From Sphingobium sp. 66-54 (GTDB lineage: Bacteria; Pseudomonadota; Alphaproteobacteria; Sphingomonadales; Sphingomonadaceae): a DNA stretch of 64,000 nucleotides. The notes beneath the pieces are model-generated. The model searched no databases, had not been told where the DNA came from, and was given only the letters and a program-made list of their open reading frames with translations. Position numbers and translations under genes: made by a program. Below are positions 21,884 to 30,404 of this stretch, piece by piece (within the stretch, counting starts at the first letter, position 1; the number at the start of each line of letters is the position of its first letter). The stretch spans positions 372,001 through 436,000 of the forward strand of contig MKWI01000016.1 of the NCBI GenBank assembly GCA_001899715.1. Direction: 5' to 3'.

Positions 21884-22684
21884 ATGCTGCTCGCCATCGA
21901 CGCCGGCAATACCAACATCGTCTTCGCGCTCGTCGATCTGGCGGCGGACGGGGGGCGTGGCGCCATTCGCGCGCGCTGGCGCATGGCGACCGACGCCCGC
22001 CACACGGGCGACGAATATGCGGTATGGGTCAACCAGTTGCTCGCGCTGGAGGGGCTGGCGATGGCGGACATCACTGCCGTCATCATCTCCACCGTGGTGC
22101 CGCGCGCGCTGCATAACCTCACCGTGCTCGCCAGCAAATATATCGGCGTCGAGCCGCTCATCGCCGGCCGGCCGCCGGTGGAATGGTCGGTCACGCTCGA
22201 CGTGCCGATGCCCGAGACGGTGGGGGCGGATCGCGCCGCCAACGCCATCGCCGCTCATGCGGCGTTCGAGGGCGATCTCATCATCATTGATTTCGGCACC
22301 GCCACCACCTTCGATCACATCGACTATAGCGGCGCCTACAAGGGCGGGATCATCGCGCCCGGCATCAACCTTTCACTCGACGCGCTGGTCAGCGCCGCCG
22401 CGCGGTTGCCACGCATCGCCGTCATGGCCCCGGTCAATGCGGACGTGATCGGCCGCACCACCGAGGACCAGATGCTGATCGGCGTATTCTGGGGCTATGT
22501 CGCGATGATGGAGGGCCTCGTCGCGCGCATGCGGCGCGAGATCGGCCGCCCCGTCACCGTGATCGCGACCGGCGGCCTCGCCATATTGTTCGACGAAAAG
22601 ACCGATCTGTTCGATGCCATCGTGCCTGACCTCACCATCAATGGCCTCGTGATCCTCTATCAACGGAGCCAAATGTCTGCATGA
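21884..22684 (+). CDS. coaX: Type III pantothenate kinase
   Basis: A 266-residue ASKHA-fold kinase that phosphorylates pantothenate in the first step of coenzyme A synthesis; type III enzymes need a monovalent cation and are not inhibited by CoA. The motifs are the N-terminal phosphate loop [15 protein letters not shown] (Asp6), the catalytic-Asp region [14 protein letters not shown], and [12 protein letters not shown]. The ATG at 21884 gives the classical start; a TTG 21 bases upstream is also in frame. It overlaps rnj by ATGA, part of the nuo-birA-coaX-rnj order common in alphaproteobacteria. Confidence 0.95.
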   Translation: MLLAIDAGNTNIVFALVDLAADGGRGAIRARWRMATDARHTGDEYAVWVNQLLALEGLAMADITAVIISTVVPRALHNLTVLASKYIGVEPLIAGRPPVEWSVTLDVPMPETVGADRAANAIAAHAAFEGDLIIIDFGTATTFDHIDYSGAYKGGIIAPGINLSLDALVSAAARLPRIAVMAPVNADVIGRTTEDQMLIGVFWGYVAMMEGLVARMRREIGRPVTVIATGGLAILFDEKTDLFDAIVPDLTINGLVILYQRSQMSA

Positions 22685-24330
22685 AACCGGGTGAAGAGTT
22701 GTTGTTCCTGGCCCTTGGCGGGTCGGGCGAGATTGGCATGAACCTCAATCTCTATGGCTGTCGCGGCAAGTGGGTGATGGTGGATCTCGGCGTGAGCTTC
22801 GCCGATCCGGCGTGCCCCGGCGTCGATGTGGTCATGCCGGATATCGCCTTCATCGAGGAGCATCGCGACGACCTGCTCGGCATCGTGCTCACCCACGGGC
22901 ATGAGGATCATATCGGCGCGCTGCCTTATCTCGCGCAGGATCTCGGCGTGCCGCTCTACGCCACGCCGTTCACCGCCGGGCTCATCAAGGGCAAGCTGGT
23001 CGAGGAGGGCATCGAGGAAGCGGTGACGCTCCATGTCGTCGAGACCGGGCAGCCGTTCGAGCTTGGGCCGTTCGGCTTCCGCCACCTGCCGCTCGCCCAC
23101 TCGATCCCCGAGGGCAACGCGCTGCTCATCGAGACGCCGTTCGGCCGCATCTTCCACACCGGCGACTGGAAGCTGGACGAGGAGCCGCAGATCGGCGTGC
23201 CGACCACGGCGGAAGAATTGACTGCCATCGGCGACTCTGGCGTGCTCGCCATGGTGTGCGACAGCACCAACGTGTTCAACAAGGAGCCGAGCGGCTCGGA
23301 AGCCTCGGTCAAGGCTGGCCTGCTCACGGCCGTCGCCGGCGCTAAAGGCCGGGTGCTGGTGACGACCTTCGCCAGCAATGCCGCCCGGCTTCAGACGCTG
23401 GGTGAGGTGGCACGGCTCACCGGGCGGAAGCTGTGTGTCGCCGGGCGCTCGCTGGACCGGATCATCGCGGTGGCGAAAAGCTGCGGCTATTTGAAAGGCT
23501 TCCCGCCGCTGGTCGATTTCGATGGGATCATGGCGGTGCCCCCGCGCGAGGCGATGATTATCGCGACCGGCGGGCAGGGCGAGCCGCGTGCGGCGCTGGC
23601 GCGCGTCGCGTTCGATCAGCATCCGGTCAAGCTGGATGAGGGCGATACGGTCATCTTCTCCTCGCGCAAGATTCCGGGCAATGAGGTCGCCATCGGCCGC
23701 ATCCAGAACGCACTGGCCGCCCGCAATATCGAGATGATTACCGAGAGCCAGGCGCACGTCCACGTCTCCGGCCACCCCGGCCGGCCGGAGCTGCTCGCCA
23801 TGTATGACTGGATCCGCCCGGAGATCCTCATGCCCGTCCATGGTGAGCGGCGGCATATGGCCGAGCAGGCTCGTCTCGGGGCGACGCACGGCATCGCGCG
23901 GACCATCGTGCAGACCAACGGCGATATCGTCCGCCTCGCCCCCGATGGGCCCGCGAAGGTGGCGGAGGTTCATCACGGCCGGCTCGTGCTGGATGGCAAC
24001 GTCATCCTGCCCGCCGACGGCCTCACCATGAACGACCGGCGCAAGCTGATGGTCAACGGCCACATCAGTGTTGGCGTGGCGATCCGCCGGGGTGGAAAAC
24101 TGGCGGGCATGCCCGATATCCGGATGCGTGGCGTCCCGGTCGAGGATGAGCGCGAGCGCTTCCTGGCGGATGCGGTTGCGGCGCTGACCGGAGTCGTCCA
24201 GAAGGCCGCCGGCCGGCAGGGCGATATCGAGACGCTGCGTGAGGCGGTCCGCCTCGCCGTCCGCCGCACCGCCGCCGACTGGACCGGCAAGAAGCCGATC
24301 GTCGACGTGGCGATCGTCGACGTCGGCTGA
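22681..24330 (+). CDS. rnj: Ribonuclease J
   Basis: A 549-residue metallo-beta-lactamase/beta-CASP RNase with 5'-3' exonuclease and endonuclease activity in RNA decay and rRNA maturation. The zinc motif [14 protein letters not shown] holds His72, His74, Asp76 and His77; further ligands are in [10 protein letters not shown] and FHTGDWKLD. The beta-CASP insert (res ~200-360) includes [12 protein letters not shown], and [10 protein letters not shown] is near the C-terminal ligand His. It overlaps coaX by ATGA. Confidence 0.95.
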   Translation: MKPGEELLFLALGGSGEIGMNLNLYGCRGKWVMVDLGVSFADPACPGVDVVMPDIAFIEEHRDDLLGIVLTHGHEDHIGALPYLAQDLGVPLYATPFTAGLIKGKLVEEGIEEAVTLHVVETGQPFELGPFGFRHLPLAHSIPEGNALLIETPFGRIFHTGDWKLDEEPQIGVPTTAEELTAIGDSGVLAMVCDSTNVFNKEPSGSEASVKAGLLTAVAGAKGRVLVTTFASNAARLQTLGEVARLTGRKLCVAGRSLDRIIAVAKSCGYLKGFPPLVDFDGIMAVPPREAMIIATGGQGEPRAALARVAFDQHPVKLDEGDTVIFSSRKIPGNEVAIGRIQNALAARNIEMITESQAHVHVSGHPGRPELLAMYDWIRPEILMPVHGERRHMAEQARLGATHGIARTIVQTNGDIVRLAPDGPAKVAEVHHGRLVLDGNVILPADGLTMNDRRKLMVNGHISVGVAIRRGGKLAGMPDIRMRGVPVEDERERFLADAVAALTGVVQKAAGRQGDIETLREAVRLAVRRTAADWTGKKPIVDVAIVDVG

Positions 24331-24349
24331 AGGGAAGGACGTTCGCCTC

Positions 24350-24634
24350 ATGCGCTGGACATCAATGCTGGCTGTCTATTTCCTGCTGTGGTTCCTCAGC
24401 CTGTTCCTGGTGCTGCCCTTCGGCATCAAGACGGCGGAGGAGGCTGGCAAGGAGCTGGTCCCCGGCCAGGCGGAAAGCGCCCCCGCGGAGTTCAAGCCGT
24501 TCCGCATCTTCGGCACCACGTCGCTGGTCGCCGCCGCCCTGTTCGCGCTATTCTACGCCAATTACGTGAACGGCTGGGTGGACGCCAACACCTTCAATTT
24601 CCTGTTTTCCCCGCCTGCCAACGTTGCGGAATGA
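24350..24634 (+). CDS. DUF1467 family membrane protein
   Basis: A 94-residue protein with two membrane helices (about 5-25 and 58-76) and the DUF1467 signature FLSLFLVLPFGIKTAEEAGKE. The function of the family is unknown, but it sits next to RNase J and proS/lolC in many alphaproteobacteria. The ATG at 24350 lies 19 bases after the rnj stop with AGGGAAGGA upstream. It ends the long nuo transcript; repeats and a convergent gene follow. Confidence 0.9.
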   Translation: MRWTSMLAVYFLLWFLSLFLVLPFGIKTAEEAGKELVPGQAESAPAEFKPFRIFGTTSLVAAALFALFYANYVNGWVDANTFNFLFSPPANVAE

Positions 24635-24688
24635 GGGAACGAGGATCGGTTTCCGTCTCGCCCGGGTCGAACTACTTTTCCGAGCAGA

Positions 24689-24744
24689 GTTGAGACACGC
24701 CAAGCCTGCGCTCACGTGTCTCGACCAGGCTCGACACGAACGGG
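24689..24744. repeat. Interspersed repeat, family B copy 1
   Basis: The element ends in GTCTCGACCAGGCTCGACACG at 24718 and on to 24744. The inverted arms GAGACAC and GTGTCTC lie at about 24691 and 24716. A near-identical copy in the opposite direction lies at 32372-32400 (27 of 29 matching by eye). Confidence 0.7.
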
Positions 24745-24771
24745 AAAAGGGTCCCTACCATGCAGAACGAC

Positions 24772-24840
24772 TGTGCTCCTGCGCAGGCAGGAGCCCAGGG
24801 CGATAGGGCAACTGGGGTTGGCTGCCTGCGTAGCAGCACG
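24772..24840. repeat. Palindromic repeat, family A copy 2
   Basis: The left arm GTGCTCCTGCGCAGGCAGGA is almost the same as family A copy 1, including the following CCCAGGGCGATAGGG. The right arm (about 24819-24840) is degenerate and pairs at roughly 16 of 20 positions. It again lies between convergent genes (DUF1467 and the coiled-coil gene). Confidence 0.7.
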
Positions 24841-24899
24841 ATCATTTCAAATGCTGGATCGAGCGGTGCCCGCATCAGGCGTCGATCCGCCGCCCACTG

Positions 24900-27335
24900 C
24901 TACTGCGGTCGCAGCCGGTCGATCGCCTGCGCCAGCGCCACATAGAGCTTGCCGATATCGGACGAGACCATGGTAAGCGCCAGCGTGCTGCCCTCAGGCG
25001 TCGCCAGCACGGTCCGTAGAAGCGCCTCGAAATCGTGGATATAGCGGTTCACCTGCTCGCGGAATTCGGATTCCTCGCCGTAGAGCGTGTGAACCTCCTT
25101 CGCGTCCGCACTCGTCACCAGCTTCATCGCCCGGCGCGCGAACAGACCCTGCTCGCCCTTGAGATAGGCGGCCCATTCCGCATCGGTCACATCGCGGTCG
25201 AGCCATTTGCTTACGTCGATGGCATGCTCGTTGAGCGCGGCGATGAGGTGGGCGGACCGCTGCGCCATCTGCTCGCGGCTTTGCGTCTCTACCCGCGCTC
25301 CATTGTCGGTAAGCGCGGTTTCCAGCGCCTTGCTGGCCTCGGTCAGGCCGAGCACCCGCTGCGTCAGCTCGTCGGTGGCGCGGTGGGCAGCCTTGACCGC
25401 ATCATCCGCCGCCAGCGCGATCCGCTCGATCTGCTCCGTCACCGTGTTGCCGACCGCCTTTTGCACCGCCTCGCTGCTCGCCGTGCCGAGTGCCTGTGCA
25501 GCCTCGGGGATCGCCTCGGCGATGGTGCTGCGGGCGCGCGCGGCGGCGGCGTCGGCCGTCTCGCGCACGCGGGCCAGCGCTTCGACCATCTGCGGCCCTG
25601 CCGTTTCGCCGAGCCGGCCCATGCCGTCCCCGGCCGCGCTGATCGCGGCGGCAAGCGACTCGATCTGCTGCTTCTGTGCGGCAAGCGCGCCCTGCGATTT
25701 CTGCAATGCGCCGGTCAACGCCGTGACGTGCGAGCGAGCGAGCAGATCCGTTTCGTGGAGCTGGCTCACCACGCCGGCCGCCACCGCCTCGACCGCCTCG
25801 ATGCCGGGCCCGGTCGACTGGATGCGCTGCTTCAATGCCTCCAGCCGCGTTTCCACCCGTTCCAGCGCGCCGGGGATGCTCTCGTCCAACTCGCGGATGC
25901 TCGAATCGAGCGCGACCAGCAGCGTCTCCGCGCGTTGGATGAGCGCATCCGATCCGCCATGGCCCGCGTCGATCGCCTCGATCAGCCGCCGCGTCTCGTC
26001 GGAGAGCCGGGTCACGGAGCCGGAGAGCGCCTCACCGCGCGCCAGCGCCGACTTCTCCAGCCCGTCGAACGCGTCGGCCAGCGCCGCCACGCCGCTCGCC
26101 GTCCCGTCCAGCCAGGCGCTGCTCTTGCCGGCCTGCTCGGCGAGCCGCGTATCCAGCGCGCCCAGCAGCGTATCGATCTTGCGGCAATGCTCGGCGAACT
26201 GGTCCAGCGACAGGGCAGCGCTGCCCTCGATGGCGGTGCGGCTTGCCTCGACAAGCTGGGCCAGCGCCTCGGTCTGCGTCTCGATGCGCTGCCCCGTGGT
26301 CTCCGTGACCGATTTCACCCGGTCGAGCGTCAGGTCGATCCGCGCGGAGGAGAGTTCCGAAAGATTGGCCAGTTCCTCGCCAGCCTGCCTTGCGCCGTCC
26401 TTCAGCCCATCGAGCTGACCGGCAAGCAGCGTGCTGGTTTCCAGCATCTGTGCGCGCGCTTCCTCGGCGATCAGCGCCGTCGTCTGCAACTGCTGGTCGA
26501 GCGCCTCGTGGCGCTGGCCAAGGTCGCCGCCGAGCCGGGCGAGCGTCTCGGCCAGCGTCGCCAGCCGGTCTTCGAAGCGGGGCAGCGCATCGGTCATGGC
26601 GGCGATGCGTTCGCCAAGCGTGGTGAGCGTGGCGATGGAGGCGGCCGCATCCCGGTCGAGCCGGGCGCTCTGCTCCTGCGTTGCCCGCATTGCGTCGAGC
26701 ACGGCGGCGGCGGACTGATCGGCAGCGGTGGCGACCGCGCGGGTCTGCCCCAGATACTGCGCCTGCACGTCCCCCAGCCGCACGGTCGCCTGCGCCGCCT
26801 GCCCGGTGAGGGCGCGGATGCGGGCGGTCTGCTCGGCCGGCGCCGCATTGCGCCGCGCGGCGATCAGCACCAGTGCGGCGAGCGCGACCAGCAGCACCAG
26901 AGGCGCGGAGAGGGTGGCGATGCCGAGCAGCACCGGCATGAGCCGCGCGCCGGTCGTCGCATCCGTCACTGTCCAGACCACCGCGGCCAGCCATGCCAGC
27001 GCGGCCAGCCCAAGCACGATGAAGGCGAACGTGCGCCGCTTGGGAAAGCGGCCGGAGGGCGCCTCCTCCTCCTCGTCCCATTCGGTTTCGGCAACCGTCT
27101 CGGTCATGAAATCGGTGCTGGCGTGCGCATTACCCATGGGTGGCTCCGGGTGCGGGGAGGGGGTGCGCGAGGCAAGCGCGCCGTTGGAAAAAGCAGGCTG
27201 GTCCCAGCCGGGATCGGACTCGCGCAACTTCGCCAGCCAATCCGCGCTCAGCTTGCTCGTGGCGCCCGTTTCGCCGGATTCGGGCGGATTCGTTCCATTC
27301 CGGGACGGATTCGGCTGTTGCTGGGGGCCGGACAT
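24900..27335 (-). CDS. Two-TM membrane protein with long coiled coil, possible cell-pole or envelope scaffold
   Basis: An 811-residue protein not in a family I can name. Residues 1-95 are polar and disordered, with an acidic patch (ETEWDEEEEA) before RFPKRR. Two membrane helices follow (about 102-124 and 131-157), then ~550 residues of Ala/Leu/Glu/Gln heptad-like coiled coil, and a conserved-looking globular end (from about 700: DVTDAEWAAYLKGEQGLFARR and FREQVNRYIHDFEALLRTVL). Two N-terminal TM helices followed by a long coiled coil is the layout of Caulobacter TipN, but I cannot show homology. ATG at 27335 has AAGGA upstream; the gene is divergent from the HPt-like gene. Confidence 0.85.
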   Translation of the reverse strand: MSGPQQQPNPSRNGTNPPESGETGATSKLSADWLAKLRESDPGWDQPAFSNGALASRTPSPHPEPPMGNAHASTDFMTETVAETEWDEEEEAPSGRFPKRRTFAFIVLGLAALAWLAAVVWTVTDATTGARLMPVLLGIATLSAPLVLLVALAALVLIAARRNAAPAEQTARIRALTGQAAQATVRLGDVQAQYLGQTRAVATAADQSAAAVLDAMRATQEQSARLDRDAAASIATLTTLGERIAAMTDALPRFEDRLATLAETLARLGGDLGQRHEALDQQLQTTALIAEEARAQMLETSTLLAGQLDGLKDGARQAGEELANLSELSSARIDLTLDRVKSVTETTGQRIETQTEALAQLVEASRTAIEGSAALSLDQFAEHCRKIDTLLGALDTRLAEQAGKSSAWLDGTASGVAALADAFDGLEKSALARGEALSGSVTRLSDETRRLIEAIDAGHGGSDALIQRAETLLVALDSSIRELDESIPGALERVETRLEALKQRIQSTGPGIEAVEAVAAGVVSQLHETDLLARSHVTALTGALQKSQGALAAQKQQIESLAAAISAAGDGMGRLGETAGPQMVEALARVRETADAAAARARSTIAEAIPEAAQALGTASSEAVQKAVGNTVTEQIERIALAADDAVKAAHRATDELTQRVLGLTEASKALETALTDNGARVETQSREQMAQRSAHLIAALNEHAIDVSKWLDRDVTDAEWAAYLKGEQGLFARRAMKLVTSADAKEVHTLYGEESEFREQVNRYIHDFEALLRTVLATPEGSTLALTMVSSDIGKLYVALAQAIDRLRPQ

Positions 27336-27414
27336 GGCCAATCCTTAACATGTTGGAGGCAGGCAGGAACCGCAATTTACCACTCGTTTACATTTGGATG
27401 GTTATCAAATCGTC

Positions 27415-27726
27415 ATGGCTTATGATCCCGGCACCCTGGAAGCAGCCCTGTCTGCGGCGGTCGGTTCGGACCATGCGTTGATTGCCGATTTGCGGCACGC
27501 TTTTCTGGAAAGCGCCGAGCGGCAGGTCGATCTGCTGTCTCGCGCCCGCTGCGACGCCAACTGGACGATGGCCGCCTTGCGTCTCAAGGGGCTGTGCGCC
27601 TCGTTCGGCGTCAACCACATCATGGGCCTTGCCGACCGTGCGATCGAAGGCGCCCCTGGCGATCCGGTCATCCTGCGCGAACTGGCCAGCGCCGTGGCTG
27701 CTATCGCCGCCGTAGGGCAAGCCTAG
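27415..27726 (+). CDS. HPt-like domain protein lacking the phospho-acceptor His
   Basis: A 103-residue, all-helical protein matching the HPt four-helix layout: LIADLRHAFLESAERQVDLL, then AALRLKGLCASFGVNHIMGLADRAIEG. In active HPt proteins the third-to-fourth helix reads AHxLKGxxxxxG; here the His position is Leu (ALRLKG). If the assignment is right, it cannot carry phosphate in the normal way and would be a binding or adaptor domain. I used the ATG at 27415; a TTG/ATG-type extension to 27394 is possible. It is divergent from the coiled-coil gene with only 79 bases between the starts. Confidence 0.75.
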   Translation: MAYDPGTLEAALSAAVGSDHALIADLRHAFLESAERQVDLLSRARCDANWTMAALRLKGLCASFGVNHIMGLADRAIEGAPGDPVILRELASAVAAIAAVGQA

Positions 27727-28093
27727 TTCCATTACACCGACCCGCCGCACGCATTCGTTCGGATGATGATCTCCGTTCAGAAGAGGACCTTTCCCGGCTG
27801 CCGGAAGAAAAGGACTGGGGCAAAACCCATCATGCGGAACCCGTTTCAGCGGTCATCTTGTCTGGCCGCCCAAGGCGACAGCCGGGAAAAGCGTCCCTTC
27901 CCCAGCTAGCAGCGATGCATCCCTATGGTGTTGCCGCCTTATCGCGCACCACCCCATGGAACCCGTTCGCGACCTCATGCCGGCGCAAGCTTTCCATCGC
28001 CGCAACGCCACCCCTCCAAGGACAACCTTGCATTCGGCCGACCCGGAGGCCAGATTGGCGGCCCTGTCCACAAACGATCGTTAGCACATACTC
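27727..28093. other. Non-coding stretch with an imperfect inverted repeat
   Basis: No convincing gene is seen. Arms CCTTTCCCGGCTGCCG (27788-27803) and CGACAGCCGGGAAAAG (about 27876-27891) are inverted with roughly two mismatches and a ~72-base spacer. The right end must hold the start signals of the next gene, but no good Shine-Dalgarno is seen before its ATG at 28094. Confidence 0.4.
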
Positions 28094-29305
28094 ATGGCGT
28101 TCATTGCTCTGCTCAGCGCGCGGGAAAGGGTGCGCGAAGGAACGGGCGCCGCGGCTGACGGCGCGCTGATCGAATTTGGCGGGCAACCGCTGGTCGAGTT
28201 CCAGGCACGCCTCGCCATCGCCGCGGGGGTGGACCATATCCTCATTCAGGCCGATGGGGTCACGGCCGATCTCTCGCGGCTGATCGACCGGCTCACCGCC
28301 GAGCGGCAGGCGAGCGTCGCGCTGGTGCGCGATATGCCCACGCTCTCGCGTAGCCTCGCACCGGCGGACCGTATCCTGCTGATCGCGGAAAACATGCTGA
28401 TCCCGGCGGAGGCTGTTGCCGCGCTCGCCGGGCAGGCGCCGCCCGCGCTGCTGGCGTTGCCCTCGGTGCCCGCGACCGGCGGATTCGAGCGGATTGATGC
28501 GGAGGCGATGTGGGCGGGTGCGTTGCTGCTGCCCGGTGAGGCGGTGCTCGCTACGCTCGATATGCTGGGCGAGTGGGATTTGGGCCTCACCGTGCTGCGC
28601 CGCGCCGTGCAGATGGATGCGCACCGCGTCATGCTCCCATCCGAGTTGGTGATGGACGGTCGGTTGGCCTCGCTGCACAGCCAGCAGAACGCCGATGCCG
28701 CGTTGCAGGTGCTGGCCGATCAGGAATCCGGCACGGGTGGCGATGGAGATGGGCTGCAACGTCTGCTCGCCTTGTTCTCCCGTCCGCTGGTGCGTGAACT
28801 GGTCCGCCGGCAGATCGAGCCGGCACGGCTGACGGCGGTCGCGCTGTTGCTCGGCGTGCTCGGCCTTGCGCTGGGGATCGTGGGCTGGGCCGCGCCAGGC
28901 GTGGTGCTGGCACTGCTGTCGTTCGGCCTGCGCGATGTGGCCGCCCAATGCGCGGAAATCACCTTGCGCCCGAAGGTGTCTCCTTACGGCCATTATGCGA
29001 CGGATGCGATGGCGGTGGCACTGCTCGCGCTTATCGGCTGGCGATTGTCGGAAGGGCATCTACTCGCTCTTTCAGGAGCTTGGTTTCCAATCTTCATAGC
29101 CGTTCTTATACCTGCCACCCGTGCGCAGGCCGATATCGTTACCGGTCTCTGGGCGCCCTGGGTGCGGATCAATATCCCCATTGCGCTGCTCGTGGCGCTG
29201 GTCGGTTTGCTGATCGGGCAGGGGGTTGCAGCGTTCACCTTGCTCGGCCTGTTGGCGCTGGCGGCCGTGACACTTCGTCTCATTCCGAAACGCCCAAAAG
29301 TTTAG
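28094..29305 (+). CDS. Nucleotidyltransferase-like / CDP-alcohol phosphatidyltransferase-like fusion, catalytic motifs degenerate
   Basis: A 403-residue protein. Residues 1-200 resemble a sugar-nucleotidyltransferase fold (REGTGAAADGALIEFGGQPL, then VEFQARLAIAAGVDHILI). From about 240 the segment LFSRPLVRELVRRQIEPARLTAVALLLG recalls the start of a CDP-alcohol phosphatidyltransferase domain, followed by five or six membrane helices. The catalytic pattern DGxxARxxxxxxxxGxxxDxxxD is not preserved: the matching stretch LRDVAAQCAEITLRPKVSPY then GHYATD lacks the second Gly-Arg part and the last Asp. Bifunctional fusions of this kind make di-myo-inositol phosphate; this one is probably inactive or altered. 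Family assignment is tentative. No clear ribosome site precedes the ATG. Confidence 0.7.
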   Translation: MAFIALLSARERVREGTGAAADGALIEFGGQPLVEFQARLAIAAGVDHILIQADGVTADLSRLIDRLTAERQASVALVRDMPTLSRSLAPADRILLIAENMLIPAEAVAALAGQAPPALLALPSVPATGGFERIDAEAMWAGALLLPGEAVLATLDMLGEWDLGLTVLRRAVQMDAHRVMLPSELVMDGRLASLHSQQNADAALQVLADQESGTGGDGDGLQRLLALFSRPLVRELVRRQIEPARLTAVALLLGVLGLALGIVGWAAPGVVLALLSFGLRDVAAQCAEITLRPKVSPYGHYATDAMAVALLALIGWRLSEGHLLALSGAWFPIFIAVLIPATRAQADIVTGLWAPWVRINIPIALLVALVGLLIGQGVAAFTLLGLLALAAVTLRLIPKRPKV

Positions 29306-29327
29306 GGGCTATTAAGGCCATTCCTTT

Positions 29328-30404
29328 ATGGGCGGCCTCATGACCATCGGCAACGATCCTGGCCGGGAGCGCACCCATGGGGGCGGGGGGGCGAGTGCCT
29401 ATCTCGCGCGCCGGCTGATCGCGGATGCGCGGCACAGCGCCGATCTCGCCGCGCTGACCGAGGGCGCCTCGCGGCGCTGGCCCGGCCGGCTGCTTGCCGA
29501 GACGCGCTTCCATCTTGCCGCCATGGTCAACGCCATCGAACTGGCCATTGCCGTGGCGATCGCGGATCCGCAGGTTCGGGCAGTGGTGGAGGCCCTTGGG
29601 CCGGGCTATGCCCGCAATGCGATCGAGCGCGAACCGGGCCTCCTCTCGCCCGATCTGCTCGCCCATTTGCGGCGGCGCGCGGCCGTTGCGGCGCTGCTCC
29701 GTCAGGCTGACGTCATGCGGCCCCGTGGCACGCCGCCGGCCTTGGTGGGGATCGCGCTGGAGCCGCCACAGGCCGATGCGCTCGCCGCCCTCGCCATGGC
29801 GGAGCAGGGCTGGTGCGCGCCGATGCTGCTCGATGCGGCGATGCGCCCGGACCTGCCCGCCGAGCCCTTTCACGACCTCGCCTGGAGCGTCGCCGCGTTG
29901 TTGGTTCGGGGGTGCGAGCAAGCGGCCGATCCCGCCGTCGCCAAGGCAATCGCGCAGGCGACCGAGAGCGTGGTCGCCCATCATGACGAAGGGCAGGGCG
30001 CCATCGCCCTCGCGCGCCGTTTCGCACGCGGCGTGCCGGCGGCGGCGCGGCCCGCGCTGGCTATTGCGGCATTGGCCGATGCACGCCTGCTGCCGTTCGC
30101 CGCGCTCGCCGAATGCGAGACCGGCCTGCCGGTCGAGCCGGCTATCGAGGCGCTGCTCGAAGCGGACGAGACCGCGCGCCATGCCCTGTTCCGCCTGATG
30201 GCGGTTGACGACGCCACCGCCTTCCGCGCGGCCGAGTTGCTCGCACCTTTCACCGGCGCGGCGGCGGACGGGGACGAGGCGCTGGCCCGTTTCGTCGAGA
30301 GTTACCGTCTCTACGACCGGGCGTTGGCCACCCAATGGCTTGCGGGCGAGACCAAACCCCGCGCGCTGGCCGACAAGCTCGCGCTGATCGGGCATCCGCG
30401 ATGA
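29328..30404 (+). CDS. Helical protein of unknown function, paired with histidine-kinase-like gene
   Basis: I do not recognise the family with confidence. The 358-residue product is Ala/Leu-rich and helical throughout, without a signal peptide or membrane helices. It may be a HEAT/TPR-like or DUF2336-type helical repeat protein, as such proteins often stand next to sensory genes in alphaproteobacteria. Starts at 29328 (AAGG ten bases upstream) or 29340 are both possible. Its stop overlaps the ATG of the kinase-like gene (ATGA), so the two products are probably made together and may interact. Confidence 0.8.
   Translation: MGGLMTIGNDPGRERTHGGGGASAYLARRLIADARHSADLAALTEGASRRWPGRLLAETRFHLAAMVNAIELAIAVAIADPQVRAVVEALGPGYARNAIEREPGLLSPDLLAHLRRRAAVAALLRQADVMRPRGTPPALVGIALEPPQADALAALAMAEQGWCAPMLLDAAMRPDLPAEPFHDLAWSVAALLVRGCEQAADPAVAKAIAQATESVVAHHDEGQGAIALARRFARGVPAAARPALAIAALADARLLPFAALAECETGLPVEPAIEALLEADETARHALFRLMAVDDATAFRAAELLAPFTGAAADGDEALARFVESYRLYDRALATQWLAGETKPRALADKLALIGHPR

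Noticed and set aside
25035..27425. 796-residue plus-strand open frame opposite the coiled-coil gene
   Set aside because: Composition typical of an antisense frame; the minus-strand gene has membrane helices, a coiled coil and a ribosome site.
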